DNA of 64,000 bases from Streptomyces sp. NBC_01304 (GCF_035975855.1 NZ_CP109055.1:10540001-10604000); one strand, 5' to 3'; counted from the first letter of the stretch, positions 36,758-45,717 are shown. A program made the numbers and translations. The notes: generated from the letters alone by a model not told the origin.

Positions 36758-37456
36758 TCACGCTCTGCTGTCCTGCTCCTCGTGGCGGGCACCCCCACAC
36801 CGGCACAGGGCCGGTGTGGGGGCTGCCAGGTGGTGGACCCGTGCCGGCGGGAGGTTGGGCAGGACGAGTTCGCTGTGGAGGAGGTGCCGGTCGGTTGCCG
36901 TGCGCAGGGCGTGGCGGGCGGCGGCTTGGCGGCGGTCCATCTTCTGCAGTGTGCGGCCGCCGGCGTAGCTGAAGAAGGAGAGCCGGCCGCCTGGCCTGAG
37001 CGCGGCGAAGAGCTGGCGGAAGACGGCCTCGATCTGGTCGGGCGGGAAGTTCGCGAACGGCAGGCCGCACACGATGCTGTCGTAGCGCCCGAGCATCTGG
37101 TCCTGGACGAGGCCGTGCCGTAACCGGGTGCGTGGCGCGAGGGCGGTCAGCAGGGGGTCGCGGTGCAGGGCGTTGGAGAGCCGGTGCGCGAAGTGGGGGT
37201 TGGCTTCGACGAGTTCGAGGGTGTCGTACGGGCCGAGGCGCCTGGCGAGGTGTCGGGTGACGGCTCCGGTGCCGGGCCCGACTTCCAGGACGGCGCGGGG
37301 CTGGTCGGGGCCGCCGGGGTGGACGTGGCGGATGAGCGCGCGGGAGAGGGCGGCGCCGCTGGGCGCGATGGCTCCGGTGCTCCGGGAGGTGCGGGTGAAC
37401 TGCCGGAGGAAGACGAGGGCGTCCGAAAGTGCGGCCGAGGCGGTCTGGGTGGTCAT
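36758..37456 (-). CDS. Class I SAM methyltransferase, PmtA-like
   Basis: The 232-residue protein has SAM motif I VLEVGPGTGAVTRHLARRL, then LVEANPHFAHRL and YDSIVCGLPFANFP. This pattern is close to the phospholipid N-methyltransferase (PmtA) group. Its ATG overlaps the stop of the MMPL gene (ATGA), so translation is coupled. The last 24 codons run through a perfect GC hairpin (36792-36822) and look like a tail added after the normal family end (ARVHHL). Confidence 0.8.
   Translation of the reverse strand: MTTQTASAALSDALVFLRQFTRTSRSTGAIAPSGAALSRALIRHVHPGGPDQPRAVLEVGPGTGAVTRHLARRLGPYDTLELVEANPHFAHRLSNALHRDPLLTALAPRTRLRHGLVQDQMLGRYDSIVCGLPFANFPPDQIEAVFRQLFAALRPGGRLSFFSYAGGRTLQKMDRRQAAARHALRTATDRHLLHSELVLPNLPPARVHHLAAPTPALCRCGGARHEEQDSRA
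36792..36822. terminator. Perfect hairpin inside the 3' end of the methyltransferase gene
   Basis: Thirteen-base perfect arms (36792-36804 and 36810-36822) flank a five-base loop. The stem lies within the reading frame, 34 bases before the stop, and encodes the unusual C-terminal residues. Confidence 0.65.
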
Positions 37457-39648
37457 GCGGGTACCTGCGTGTCGGCGGTGTTCTCGGTCCGGTTCCCGGC
37501 GGACGGGTGCGTGTTGGTGTCTCGGCGCAGGGGGTTGGGCCAGGCGCGGTGGCCGAGCAGTCCTAGCACGGCGGGCAGCAGCAGGGCCCGTACGATCAGC
37601 ACGTCCAGGGCGATGGCCAGGATGAGGCCGATGCCGATCATCTTCAGGAAGGTGATGGAGGAGGCCGCGAAGCCGCCGACCACGACGGCGAGCAGCAGCC
37701 CGGCGCTGGTGATGACTCCTGCGGTGCGCTGCAAGGCGGTGGCGACGGACTCGGCCGGAGCGCCGGTGGCCAGGTAGCGTTCGCGGACCCTGGAGAGCAG
37801 GAACACTTGGTAGTCCATGGCCAGGCCGAAGGCGATGGCGACGATGAGGACGGGGAAGTTCGCGTCCACGGCACCCACCGGCTCGAAGCCGAGCAGGCCG
37901 GCCCCGATGCCGTACTGGAAGATCAAGGTGATCACTCCGAAGGCGGCGAGCAGCGACAGGGCGCTCATGGCCACGGTGATCAGCGAAATCGCGAGCGACC
38001 GGAACGCGAGGAACAGGACGAGCGCGGAGACGGTGGCGACGAACACCCCCATCCAGAGGGCGCGTTGGCCGATCATGTCGACGATGTCCACGCGGGAGAC
38101 GGGCATGCCGGTGAACAGCGTTTCGGCACCCGTGGGCGGGGTCTGCGCGCGCAGGTCGCCGACCATGGTGCGGGCCTCGGGAGACATCGGGTCCGGGCTG
38201 TAGTGCAACGTGATCCGGGTGAGGTCGCCGTGGGCCGCGGTGACGGAGGTGTCCTTGATGCCTTCGACCGTGCCGAGCCGCTCGGCGTAAGCGGCCACCT
38301 TCGCGGGGTCGTTGGCAGCCGTGCCGTGCGGGTCGACGACGGCGGTGACGGTTTTGGTGGGGTCGTGGTCGAAGTGGTGGGTGAGTTGCTCGGTGACCTG
38401 ACGGGCGTCGGCACCGGTGGGCAGGACCCAGTCGGCCGGCCGCGCCCAGTTCACGCCGAGTGCCGGCCCGGCGAGCCCCAGCAGTGTGAGGACAAGCAGT
38501 GCGGTGGTGAGCAGGGGGCGGTTCATGACCTTGTGGGCCATCCGGTACCAGCGGCCCTGCTCCTGCGGGCCGCGTGCCGTGCTGCCGGAGCGGCGGCGCA
38601 GGAACGGCAGCCGTCCGGCCTCGATGCGGTGTCCGGCGAATCGCAGCAGAGCCGGCAGCAGCGTGAGCGAGCCGACGACGGCGAAGACCACGACCGCAAC
38701 TGCCGCGTAGCCCATCGAACTGAGGAAGCGGGAGGGAAACAGAGCGAGACCGGCGAAGGAGATGGCCACGGCCAGGCCGGAGAAGGCGACCGTGCGCCCC
38801 GCGGTGGCGGTGGTGCGCTCGACCGCCTGGTCCACGTCGGCACCCGCGGCCAGTTCCTCGCGGAAGCGGCCGACCATGAACAGCGCGTAGTCGATCGCGA
38901 GCCCCAGGCCCAGGATGGTGATCACGTTGATCACCGAACTGGACAGCTCGGTGAAGAAGGACAGTGTCCGCAGCACGACCAGGGAGCCGAGCGCCACCAG
39001 GACGCCCACGGCCAGCGGCAGAGAGGCCGCGACGACGCTGCCGAAGACCACAAGGAGCAGCACCAGCAGGACTGGCATGGAGAGCATCTCGGCGCGGGCG
39101 ATGTCGGCACCGGTGCGGGCGTTGACCTGTTCGGTCATGGCCGCCGTGCCGCCGAACCGGACGGTGACGCCGGAAGCAGCGGGCACCGCGAACCGGTCCT
39201 TGATCTTGTTCAGGGCGGTGACCTGATCCTGATCACCGTCGGCGGTGAACTGGACGACTGCGTAGGCAGCATGGCGGTCGCGGGAGACGAAGTCCCCGGC
39301 CCGAGCGGCACCGTTCTCCTTCGACCAGTACGACTCCACGCGTGAGATGCCCTCACGGGGCACCTTCTCCAGGGCCTTGCGGACGGGAGTGGCAAAGGCC
39401 GGGTCGTCGACGGTGTGGCTCTCACTGGCGTAGAGCACGACCAGGTCGGCGGACTGGCGGCCCAACGGGCCGGCGAGTATCCGATCGGCCCGGACGGACT
39501 CACTGCGCGGATCATCAAATCCGGCGCCGCCGGTCAGCGTCCCGAAGGTGCCCGTCCCCCACACACCGCCCAGCACGCTCAGCAGCACCGCTGCGACCAC
39601 GACCCACCAACGGTGACGTGCGGTTAGCCGTCCCAATGAAGTAAGCAT
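37453..39648 (-). CDS. MMPL/RND-family membrane transporter
   Basis: The 731-residue protein has two repeats of one helix plus a periplasmic-type loop plus a five-helix bundle. The repeat signatures are GLGLAIDYALFMVGRFREE (first half) and AFGLAMDYQVFLLSRVRE (second half), with Asp in the proton path. MMPL proteins export lipids or hydrophobic compounds. It overlaps the methyltransferase gene by four bases and is divergent from a MerR-type regulator across a symmetric promoter. Confidence 0.93.
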   Translation of the reverse strand: MLTSLGRLTARHRWWVVVAAVLLSVLGGVWGTGTFGTLTGGAGFDDPRSESVRADRILAGPLGRQSADLVVLYASESHTVDDPAFATPVRKALEKVPREGISRVESYWSKENGAARAGDFVSRDRHAAYAVVQFTADGDQDQVTALNKIKDRFAVPAASGVTVRFGGTAAMTEQVNARTGADIARAEMLSMPVLLVLLLVVFGSVVAASLPLAVGVLVALGSLVVLRTLSFFTELSSSVINVITILGLGLAIDYALFMVGRFREELAAGADVDQAVERTTATAGRTVAFSGLAVAISFAGLALFPSRFLSSMGYAAVAVVVFAVVGSLTLLPALLRFAGHRIEAGRLPFLRRRSGSTARGPQEQGRWYRMAHKVMNRPLLTTALLVLTLLGLAGPALGVNWARPADWVLPTGADARQVTEQLTHHFDHDPTKTVTAVVDPHGTAANDPAKVAAYAERLGTVEGIKDTSVTAAHGDLTRITLHYSPDPMSPEARTMVGDLRAQTPPTGAETLFTGMPVSRVDIVDMIGQRALWMGVFVATVSALVLFLAFRSLAISLITVAMSALSLLAAFGVITLIFQYGIGAGLLGFEPVGAVDANFPVLIVAIAFGLAMDYQVFLLSRVRERYLATGAPAESVATALQRTAGVITSAGLLLAVVVGGFAASSITFLKMIGIGLILAIALDVLIVRALLLPAVLGLLGHRAWPNPLRRDTNTHPSAGNRTENTADTQVPA

Positions 39649-39657
39649 GAGCCCCTC

Positions 39658-39702
39658 GATAGATAGTAGATAGCTCTACTGCCGGTAGTTGGACTATCTA
39701 TC
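39658..39702. promoter_or_regulatory. Inverted repeat between MMPL and MerR genes
   Basis: GATAGATAGT (39658-39667) pairs perfectly with ACTATCTATC (39693-39702). Between them is a CTAC-TGCCG-GTAG core. The AT-rich divergent region is the natural MerR operator and promoter position. Confidence 0.7.
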
Positions 39703-39753
39703 ATGGTCGGGGAGCAGTGCAAGCCCCAGTTTCGACAGCACGGAGGATCAGCC

Positions 39754-40380
39754 ATGCGCATTGCGGAGCTCAGCAGCCTCAGCGGCGTAGCAGCGCCAAC
39801 GATCAAGTACTACCTGCGAGAAGGGCTCATGCCGCCCGGGGAGCGCACCAGCCGCAACCAAGCCCAGTACGACGACCGGCATGTGCGTCGGCTGCGCCTC
39901 ATCCGCGCTCTCCTCGACGTGGGCGGACTGTCCGTTGCCGTGGCGCGTGACGTCATCGCCGCGCTCGACAGCACCGACACCGGCACCCACAAACTCCTCG
40001 GCGCAGCGCAACACACCGTCACCCGCACTGTGACGTATTGCGACGACGACACACGTACGGCGGCGACCACCGAGGTCCTCGGACTCGTCCAGCGCCTGAA
40101 CTGGAAGGTCTCCCCCCAGAGCCCCCCGCTCGCCGCGGTGGCCGAAGTCCTCGGCGCCCTACGGGAGTTGGGCCAGGACGACTTCGCCGACCGGCTCGAC
40201 GACTACGCCCTCGCCGCCGATGCCATTGCCGCCACCGACCTGGACATCATCCGGCGTCGAGGCGACGTCGACAGCATGGCCGAAGGTGTGGTCCTGGGGA
40301 ACATCCTCGGCGACGCCCTCCTCCTCGCCCTGCGCCGCCTCGCGCAGGTTCACCGGTCCGCCGAACTCTTCGAGTCGTGA
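39754..40380 (+). CDS. MerR-family transcriptional regulator
   Basis: The 208-residue protein has the MerR HTH at its N terminus (MRIAELSSLSGVAAPTIKYYLREGLMPPGE) followed by the second wing. A long C-terminal effector domain carries few cysteines. CGGAGG precedes the ATG. It is divergent from the MMPL-methyltransferase operon and probably controls it. The ligand is unknown. Confidence 0.88.
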   Translation: MRIAELSSLSGVAAPTIKYYLREGLMPPGERTSRNQAQYDDRHVRRLRLIRALLDVGGLSVAVARDVIAALDSTDTGTHKLLGAAQHTVTRTVTYCDDDTRTAATTEVLGLVQRLNWKVSPQSPPLAAVAEVLGALRELGQDDFADRLDDYALAADAIAATDLDIIRRRGDVDSMAEGVVLGNILGDALLLALRRLAQVHRSAELFES

Positions 40381-40503
40381 CGCGGGACCGCCCGATCTGC
40401 GGTGCCTTTGGTGTTGCAGAGGCAGGTGGCCTTGCCCCGGCCGATGGATGGACACCGAATCAAGGGTGTCTCCGGTTCGCTGCGCTGCGAGTAGGGGAGT
40501 GGC

Positions 40504-40881
40504 TCAGTACCTTCGGTCCGGGTGCCACCGGGTAGGCAGGGCCTGGACGGGAAAGCCGAGTTGGGACAGTGCGCGGAGCAGTTGCCGGTTGTACGCGGTC
40601 AGTTGGTCGACCGCTCGGGCGGGATGCTCGACGTCGGTCCGCAGCTGGGCCGACTCGGTGGCGCCCTTGGTGCGTAGTTCCTTGAGCTTGACGACGTGTT
40701 GACGCAGACGGATTTCGGAGTCCGGCGTCTGTCCGCATGCCCTGACCTGCGTGTAGAAGTCGTTGTCGAGGTCCAGGTGGCGCTGTGTCAGCACCTTGCG
40801 CGGAAAGCCAGCTTCCTGGGCCAGGGCGACGATCGTCAGCGCGCCGTTGGAGTGCTGCGCGATTCCCTCCAGGATGCGGTC
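40504..40881 (-). CDS. Hypothetical HTH plus coiled-coil protein of mobile-element type
   Basis: About 125 residues read ALTIVALAQEAGFPRKVLTQRHLDL (HTH-like), followed by a heptad-rich region (LRQHVVKLKELRTKGATESAQLRTDVEH). It resembles DUF6262-like proteins that accompany tyrosine recombinases and transposons in streptomycetes, a recollection not checked. An ATG at 41016 is possible, but the sequence upstream of 40881 looks antisense to a separate coiled-coil fragment. Possibly truncated. Confidence 0.5.
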   Translation of the reverse strand, partial: DRILEGIAQHSNGALTIVALAQEAGFPRKVLTQRHLDLDNDFYTQVRACGQTPDSEIRLRQHVVKLKELRTKGATESAQLRTDVEHPARAVDQLTAYNRQLLRALSQLGFPVQALPTRWHPDRRY

Positions 40882-40890
40882 CATTGCCAC

Positions 40891-40980
40891 GCGGACAAGA
40901 ACGCCGAGCTCGATCAGCTCCGCCAACGGGTCACCAAGCTCAACCTCGCCAGCGCCGTCCTCACGCACGAACGCCGAAGA
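40891..40980 (+). pseudogene. Coiled-coil fragment on the opposite strand
   Basis: One frame reads ADKNAELDQLRQRVTKLNL with LASAVLTHERRR, a convincing heptad pattern without start or stop context. It looks like the C-terminal coil of a protein of the same kind as its minus-strand neighbour, joined head to head. Confidence 0.35.
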
Positions 40981-41060
40981 GATGGAAGAGACCTGACCTG
41001 TCTCCGGCAACGTCATCGACTTCCCCGGCTCGAGATCCTGAACGGCCGTGACGAACCTAC

Positions 41061-41310
41061 CGAGTCCGCTTCACCGCCGCGGCAGCCTTGGTGAACGAGC
41101 TCGTGCGCAGGCGGCAGACGACAAGCAGCTGGGCGAAACCATCGCCCGCTACGGGCGCGTGGACCTTCTCGAAATCGATGAGCTCGGCTATTTCGAACTG
41201 GACCGCCGCGGTGCGGAAATGCTCCTCCAGGTCCTCCCTGAGCGTGTGGAAGAGAGCAATATCGCGATCGCCTCCAACGCGGCATTCAACACAGCGCACA
41301 TGTTCCGGCG
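41061..41310 (+). pseudogene. IstB-like IS21 transposition helper, internal fragment with frameshift
   Basis: The first frame reads RVRFTAAAALVNELV. After a shift near 41105 the next frame reads AADDKQLGETIARYGRVDLL, then EIDELGYFELDRRGAEMLLQV and IAIASNAAFN. The DELGY is the Walker B/sensor region of IstB AAA+ helpers. The Walker A part and C terminus are missing. Clearly inactive. Confidence 0.8.
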
Positions 41311-41336
41311 AACCTGTGCCAGGCGGCAGCGAAACG

Positions 41337-41849
41337 TCACGGGTTGGGCTTGGAGAGCCACATCGCACCGTACGACTGCGTGAAGTCTTCGGCTACTTCG
41401 TGTGTGGCGAGGTCATCGGTGTCCAGGGCGCGGTGCACGAGCCGGCCGAGGAGGTCCCAGGCTTCGATATGCGCGAGGAGCTCGGCGAGGCGCCGGTACT
41501 CGTCATCGTCGGCCGAGTCGAGTCGCTCCAAAACGAGAGGTTCGAGCAGCGGTACCAGGTCAGCGTGCGGGATGCGGTCGATGGCCTGTCGGGCGGCCAG
41601 AGCCCACCCGTGAGACAGGGAGAGGCCGACAAGGTCGCCGAGCACAGCCGGAACGTCATCGGGGAGTGCCGCGAGGAAGTCGAGGGCGGCGCCCTGTTGC
41701 CACGGTCCTGCTCCTGCGGCCAGCGTGGCTTTGAGGAGCCCTGGCCTGTCGTGGGCCTTCTGGTAGAAGTCGGCTTGGCGGCGGTGCATTTCCCGCTTGG
41801 TCTCGACGAATGCCTGCCAGAGCTCGTCGTCGGATAGTGGGGTGCTCAT
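41337..41849 (-). CDS. Hypothetical helical protein coupled to recombinase-like gene
   Basis: The 170-residue acidic helical protein begins MSTPLSDDELWQAFVETKRE and has GLLKATLAAGAGPWQQGAALDFLAA and RRLAELLAHIEAWDLLGRLVHR, reminiscent of short alpha-repeats. The ATG has GGAGAAAGG upstream and overlaps the stop of the recombinase-like pseudogene (ATGA). No family recognised. Its size and setting fit an immunity or accessory protein, but that is speculation. Confidence 0.65.
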   Translation of the reverse strand: MSTPLSDDELWQAFVETKREMHRRQADFYQKAHDRPGLLKATLAAGAGPWQQGAALDFLAALPDDVPAVLGDLVGLSLSHGWALAARQAIDRIPHADLVPLLEPLVLERLDSADDDEYRRLAELLAHIEAWDLLGRLVHRALDTDDLATHEVAEDFTQSYGAMWLSKPNP

Positions 41850-42300
41850 GGGCCTTTCTCCGTCAGTGTGTCGGGGAGCCGTGTCCGGTCGACGTGGTCG
41901 GCGAGATAGATCATGACGCCCTCGGGTTCCATGCCAAGGGCCACGGCGACGAGTTCGGGGTCGAGGACGTTCACCCGGTCGGCGAGGCGGGTGCATCGCA
42001 GGGCCCTGGGTGGGATGCCGTAGGGGTCCAGGACGCGGCTGACATGGGCGGTCGACGCCGGCGCCCGACCGGCCTGGTGATCCGGGTGACCACGACGTGG
42101 GGGTTGCCGGTGCGCTGGCTCTCGCGGTGGGCCAAGCACCGTTGCAGAACCGACCAGCTGGCCGGGTCCAGCGGCACTGGACGCGGGCGCTTGCCCAGGC
42201 GGACAGTGCGGTCTGCCGGCTCGATATCGCCCACGCGCAGGAGCCGGACTTCTCGGCTGGAGGCCGCGTGCAGGAGGGCCCAGGTACACGAGCAGGGCCA
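41846..42300 (-). pseudogene. Tyrosine-recombinase-like gene remnant with two frameshifts
   Basis: Read from upstream, VALLVYL shifts frame near 42280 to LLHAASSREVRLLRVGDI and RPRPVPLDPASWSVLQRCLAHRE. It shifts back near 42085 to RVLDPYGIPPRALRCTRLADRVN and ALGMEPEGVMIYLADHVD. This order matches the catalytic domain of streptomycete recombinase-like proteins of transposon type, as I remember them. The N-terminal part is missing. It is translationally joined to the next gene by ATGA. Confidence 0.6.
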
Positions 42301-42314
42301 CGCAGGAACCGGCT

Positions 42315-42350
42315 GCCCCGCCCTGCGTGGTCGCCCCGCCTTGCGTGGTG
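42315..42350. repeat. Two 18-base tandem copies
   Basis: GCCCCGCCCTGCGTGGTC and GCCCCGCCTTGCGTGGTG lie head to tail, 16 of 18 identical, at the truncated end of the recombinase-like remnant. Confidence 0.6.
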
Positions 42351-42960
42351 CCCGTCCCCGCGCAGGCCACGGACAAGCTCATCAGGGCAGCCGCGAGCGC
42401 CATCCGTACGCTCACCAACCCAGCCGCCCCCGCGCTCGCCGTCCCATCAGCCGTCCGCCTGCCCGCCGTGCGCCAACCTCCCCCAGCCGCCAGCACTTCC
42501 GGCACGCCGGACCTTGGACGCCAGAGGGCCGCGAAAGGTTAGCTCTCTGCTACGTGATGGCACCACCACAGGCTGCTGCAGCGTTCGTCACGTGCCTTGC
42601 TCTACGCAATCCGGCCCTGGGGAATGCCCTGCTGGTCGGTGCGGGACTGGTATCGGTCTTGGTGCTGATCATGCGGCGTTGAACGCCGAGCCCGGGCCGC
42701 AGCAGTGGCGCCACGCGTCTGGCCCAGCGCCCTACCGTTCCGTCGCAGCCCCCGGCTTTGCGCGCCTGGTCCGAACCGCGCCCGCCCTGATGTCCGGCAT
42801 CCAAAACTTGCGATCAGCGGGAGGCGCAGGCGGTGACGAGCCGTTCGTAGTGTGCCGCCGTCCCGGCGTGATCGAGCTCCCGCCTTCAAAGCGCGAGCGA
42901 TTCACCGAACATGTCTTGGTGCGGTACGTTCCGGTGACGCTGGCGCTACGGGGGTGCGTG
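42351..42960. other. Debris region with one possible tiny membrane-protein ORF
   Basis: Mostly unassignable. A 41-codon ORF at 42557-42682 (+) encodes MAPPQAAAAFVTCLALRNPA followed by a hydrophobic stretch ending VLVLIMRR. It could be a small membrane peptide, but it has no good ribosome site. Confidence 0.35.
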
Positions 42961-43989
42961 GTGGCACGAGAACGGCTGCCGATGGTGGGCGTGGCACTGG
43001 GGCTGGCGCTGGTCATGGCGGTGGGTGGCGGGTGGTACCAGTGGAGCGATACGGGCAAGCGCTGGCGCTTCGACGACAAGCTCGCGACGTACTGCGACGG
43101 GTTGATCCCGCAGGCCGAGTCCAGGCCCTTCACCGGCCGCCGCACCGATTCCGGCGAGCTGTGGGAGGACACCAACGGCAGCGAGCAGAACAGGCACTGC
43201 ACGGTCGGGGAAATGAGCCTCCTGGTCGGCCTGGTCCCGGCGACGGGCGTTGGCTCCCGGGAGGGCGGCCCCAACACCGTCGCGCAGCTCAACGCGAGTG
43301 TCCCGACATACCCGCCGGCCCCCCTGGGCGGCGGCTGGCGCGGCTTCACGGACACGGTCAAATCCGCTGTGGTCCTGCCGTGCACGAACCGGAATGCCTC
43401 GGTGCTCGTAACGGCTGATGACGCAGACGGCGACTATGGCGACGCCCGCAGGGCTCGCCAAGCTGCGGAACTGGTCGCCGCGGTCGCGGTAAAGGCGGCT
43501 CGGCACTGGTCCTGCAGCGCCGTCGGCGGTGGGCGCATCCCCCTGCTCTCGGCCCCCGGTCTGGAAGCCGCAACCGGCAGCGCCTCCGGAACCTGCAGGG
43601 GCGTTCCGCTGCGCACCTACAACATCGTGTCGTTCACGGAGACGCAGGCAAGCGGCGCCTCGCCAGTGGAATATTGCCTGTTGGGCGAGGATGCGATGCT
43701 GGAGTCCGCGTATGGCCCCTACGCGCAGCGCCTGCGGCGCGGTCCCGACGAGCCCGCGATCTATCCCGGTACAGCCGGTATGAACAACGTCGCAGTATGG
43801 GCGAGTGCCAAGTGCCGCGAGTATGGCTCCGGGGCACTGTTCATACTCAGGCGGGTCCCTCTCGAAGAGCCGGACCCCGGATACCAGATGCCCCCCGACG
43901 AGCGGACGCAGAAGCTGGCCCTGCTGAAGGGCTTCGCCGAGCGCTCCGCGAAGCAGCACGGCTGCACGGGCCTGCAACTCCCTCACTGA
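42961..43989 (+). CDS. Hypothetical membrane-anchored protein
   Basis: The 342-residue protein has an N-terminal hydrophobic anchor (LPMVGVALGLALVMAVGG, about residues 6-24), then a long extracytoplasmic part with several Cys residues (YCDGLIP, HCTVGE, LPCTNRN, WSCSAVGG). Streptomycetes have many such proteins of unknown role. The GTG at 42961 follows GGGGG; a GTG one codon earlier and an ATG at 42910 are alternatives. No family recognised. Confidence 0.7.
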   Translation: MARERLPMVGVALGLALVMAVGGGWYQWSDTGKRWRFDDKLATYCDGLIPQAESRPFTGRRTDSGELWEDTNGSEQNRHCTVGEMSLLVGLVPATGVGSREGGPNTVAQLNASVPTYPPAPLGGGWRGFTDTVKSAVVLPCTNRNASVLVTADDADGDYGDARRARQAAELVAAVAVKAARHWSCSAVGGGRIPLLSAPGLEAATGSASGTCRGVPLRTYNIVSFTETQASGASPVEYCLLGEDAMLESAYGPYAQRLRRGPDEPAIYPGTAGMNNVAVWASAKCREYGSGALFILRRVPLEEPDPGYQMPPDERTQKLALLKGFAERSAKQHGCTGLQLPH

Positions 43990-44470
43990 GCCTTGCAGCG
44001 GTGCACTCGGCCGCCTGGTCGCGCGGTTCGGCGGCACTGGGGTGTCGTCACCGTAGACCAGCTGGATTCCGGCACGGTGACGTAGCGTCATTTGGCACCG
44101 TGGGTGTGGTGTGACGACCTTGTCAGCGTGCGCCGTCCCGTCGTGGTCGGTGTCCGCGGTTGCCGGTGGGAGGCCACTGCTCCTCGGCCAAGGTTCGTCG
44201 TTGGTGGCGGCGCTTGCGGAGGCGAGCCCGATCGCGCCGCCCGCGAGCAGTGCCGCGGCCGTGGTCTGCGTAGCTGTCTTCTGTCGGCGGCCAGTGGAAG
44301 ATCCCGCGTACGGCCGGCTCGATACCCCACCCGACTGTCACACTCAGCAGTCTCGGCCCTGGTCAGTCTTCGTCGTCGCCATCGGCACCATGCTTCGGGT
44401 GAGTCCGCCGAGTGGTCATTGCAGGCAAACCTCCTCGCATTCGGCGCCTCTTCAAAGGGACACTGCGGCC
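43990..44470. other. Intergenic region, no gene recognised
   Basis: About 480 bases. Open frames exist on both strands, but none has a ribosome site with family-like sequence. Possibly more element debris. Confidence 0.4.
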
Positions 44471-45022
44471 ATGGAGTTCCTCTGCTATCACCGCGACCGC
44501 ACCGGTTCCCTGGCGCTGCGCTACGAACTGAACGACGCGCACTTGTCCTACATGGACGGATACGCGAAGGAGATGATCGCCCGTGGTCCGACCTTCGCGG
44601 ACGACGGCGACACCCTCACCGGTAGCGTGCACATCCTCGACCTGCCCGATCCTGCCGCTGCTCGCGCGTTCGCCTTCGACGAGCCGAACTACCAGGCCGG
44701 CGCCTACCGGGACGTGCTGGTGCGACGGTGGCGCAACACATTGGGGCGCACCATGTGGGACTTCCCCGGCGGCCGGACCGGAGGCAACCGGTACCTGGTG
44801 CTCGGCCTCGGCACAGGGCAGGCTGCCGACCTCGCGCTGCCGCCCGAGCGGAACGAGCTGATCGCCTACGGGTCTCTGCTGTCCGACGATGACGCCCTCT
44901 GGCTGGGCACGGCGGCGTTGGTCCGGGCGCCGGACCCGGACACCGCACGCGCCATCCTCACCCAGGACCGGTACGCCGACATCGAGGTGCACAACTGGGA
45001 GTTCGGCGGGCGGCCGTCATGA
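44471..45022 (+). CDS. YciI-like protein
   Basis: The 183-residue protein has a YciI-type ferredoxin-like domain in its first 90 residues: MEFLCYHRDRTGSLALRYEL, HLSYMDGYAKEMIARGPTF, then GSVHILDLPDPAAARAFAFDEP. A divergent C-terminal half resembles a second copy of the fold. The ATG at 44471 marks the start of homology. YciI proteins may be hydrolases or dehydrochlorinase-like; the function is unknown. Confidence 0.75.
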   Translation: MEFLCYHRDRTGSLALRYELNDAHLSYMDGYAKEMIARGPTFADDGDTLTGSVHILDLPDPAAARAFAFDEPNYQAGAYRDVLVRRWRNTLGRTMWDFPGGRTGGNRYLVLGLGTGQAADLALPPERNELIAYGSLLSDDDALWLGTAALVRAPDPDTARAILTQDRYADIEVHNWEFGGRPS

Positions 45023-45086
45023 ACGAGGGCGCCCACCGACGCCATCGCCGTGACGTCACGCTCTGCAGGCGCAATGGCCGCCAGCG

Positions 45087-45122
45087 GGGAATTGAAGTGG
45101 CCACACCGGGAGCTGAAGTGGC
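45087..45122. repeat. Direct repeats resembling an IS21-type element end
   Basis: GGGAATTGAAGTGGC (45087-45101) and GGGAGCTGAAGTGGC (45108-45122) are 13 of 15 identical with a 21-base period. Multiple short terminal repeats of this kind are typical of IS21-family ends; an istB fragment lies 4 kb away. Confidence 0.45.
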
Positions 45123-45297
45123 GGCGATGACGGTCACGTGAGCGTCGGGCTGGCAATTCGCCGCCCAGCACAACTTCGTCAACCGCATGATCGGCCAGCT
45201 CTGCCATGGCCTCCAGCAGCGCCATCCAGATGACGAGGCACTGGCCTTCCCGGCACCACCGCCGAGATCGGCACAGCGGCCGCATAGCCGAGTGCGT

Positions 45298-45717
45298 CTA
45301 CTGGCCCGGGACCGACACCCAGGGAGCGAACCGCTGATCGGGGCCTGCATCCTCGCGCCAGTAGCGCAGGACCGTTTCCTGGACGATGTCGAGGCGCTCT
45401 GCGGCGATGAGGCACGAGACCGGCTCCTGCCCGCCGGTGTGGGCCTCGAAAGCGACCACGATGGGCGGCTTCTCTCCGAGCTTACGAGTGAGTTTCAGGA
45501 GCTCGTCGGGCCACGGGGAGCGGAAGACCGGATCGTGAAAGCCGGACGGGCAACTGACGAAGGCCGGATCGCTGAAGATCACTTCCAGGCCATGGTGGTA
45601 GGTCAAGTCGTGGCCGGCGGCGAGCCTGAGCTGTCCGCCATCCCAGGCGACGACGTCCCAGTCCCACCAGGACCCTTCGGGAAGCTGGATCGCAGCATGC
45701 GCTGCTTCGGCATCCAC
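45298..45717 (-). CDS. Hypothetical protein
   Basis: The 139-residue acidic, Trp-rich protein contains LPEGSWWDWDVVAWDGGQL, FVSCPSGFHDPVFRSPWPDEL and VFRSPWPDEL-proximal helices. Codon usage is normal and the frame is clean. No family recognised. It is one of several small orphan proteins in this patchwork region; an immunity-like role is a guess. Confidence 0.55.
   Translation of the reverse strand: MDAEAAHAAIQLPEGSWWDWDVVAWDGGQLRLAAGHDLTYHHGLEVIFSDPAFVSCPSGFHDPVFRSPWPDELLKLTRKLGEKPPIVVAFEAHTGGQEPVSCLIAAERLDIVQETVLRYWREDAGPDQRFAPWVSVPGQ

Noticed and set aside
42315..42350. Possible start of a CRISPR-like or satellite array
   Set aside because: Only two contiguous copies with no spacers; a local duplication.
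42097..42960. Upstream extension of the membrane-anchored protein frame
   Set aside because: The extra residues are Pro/Arg-rich and overlap recombinase debris. The hydrophobic anchor begins right after the GTG at 42961.
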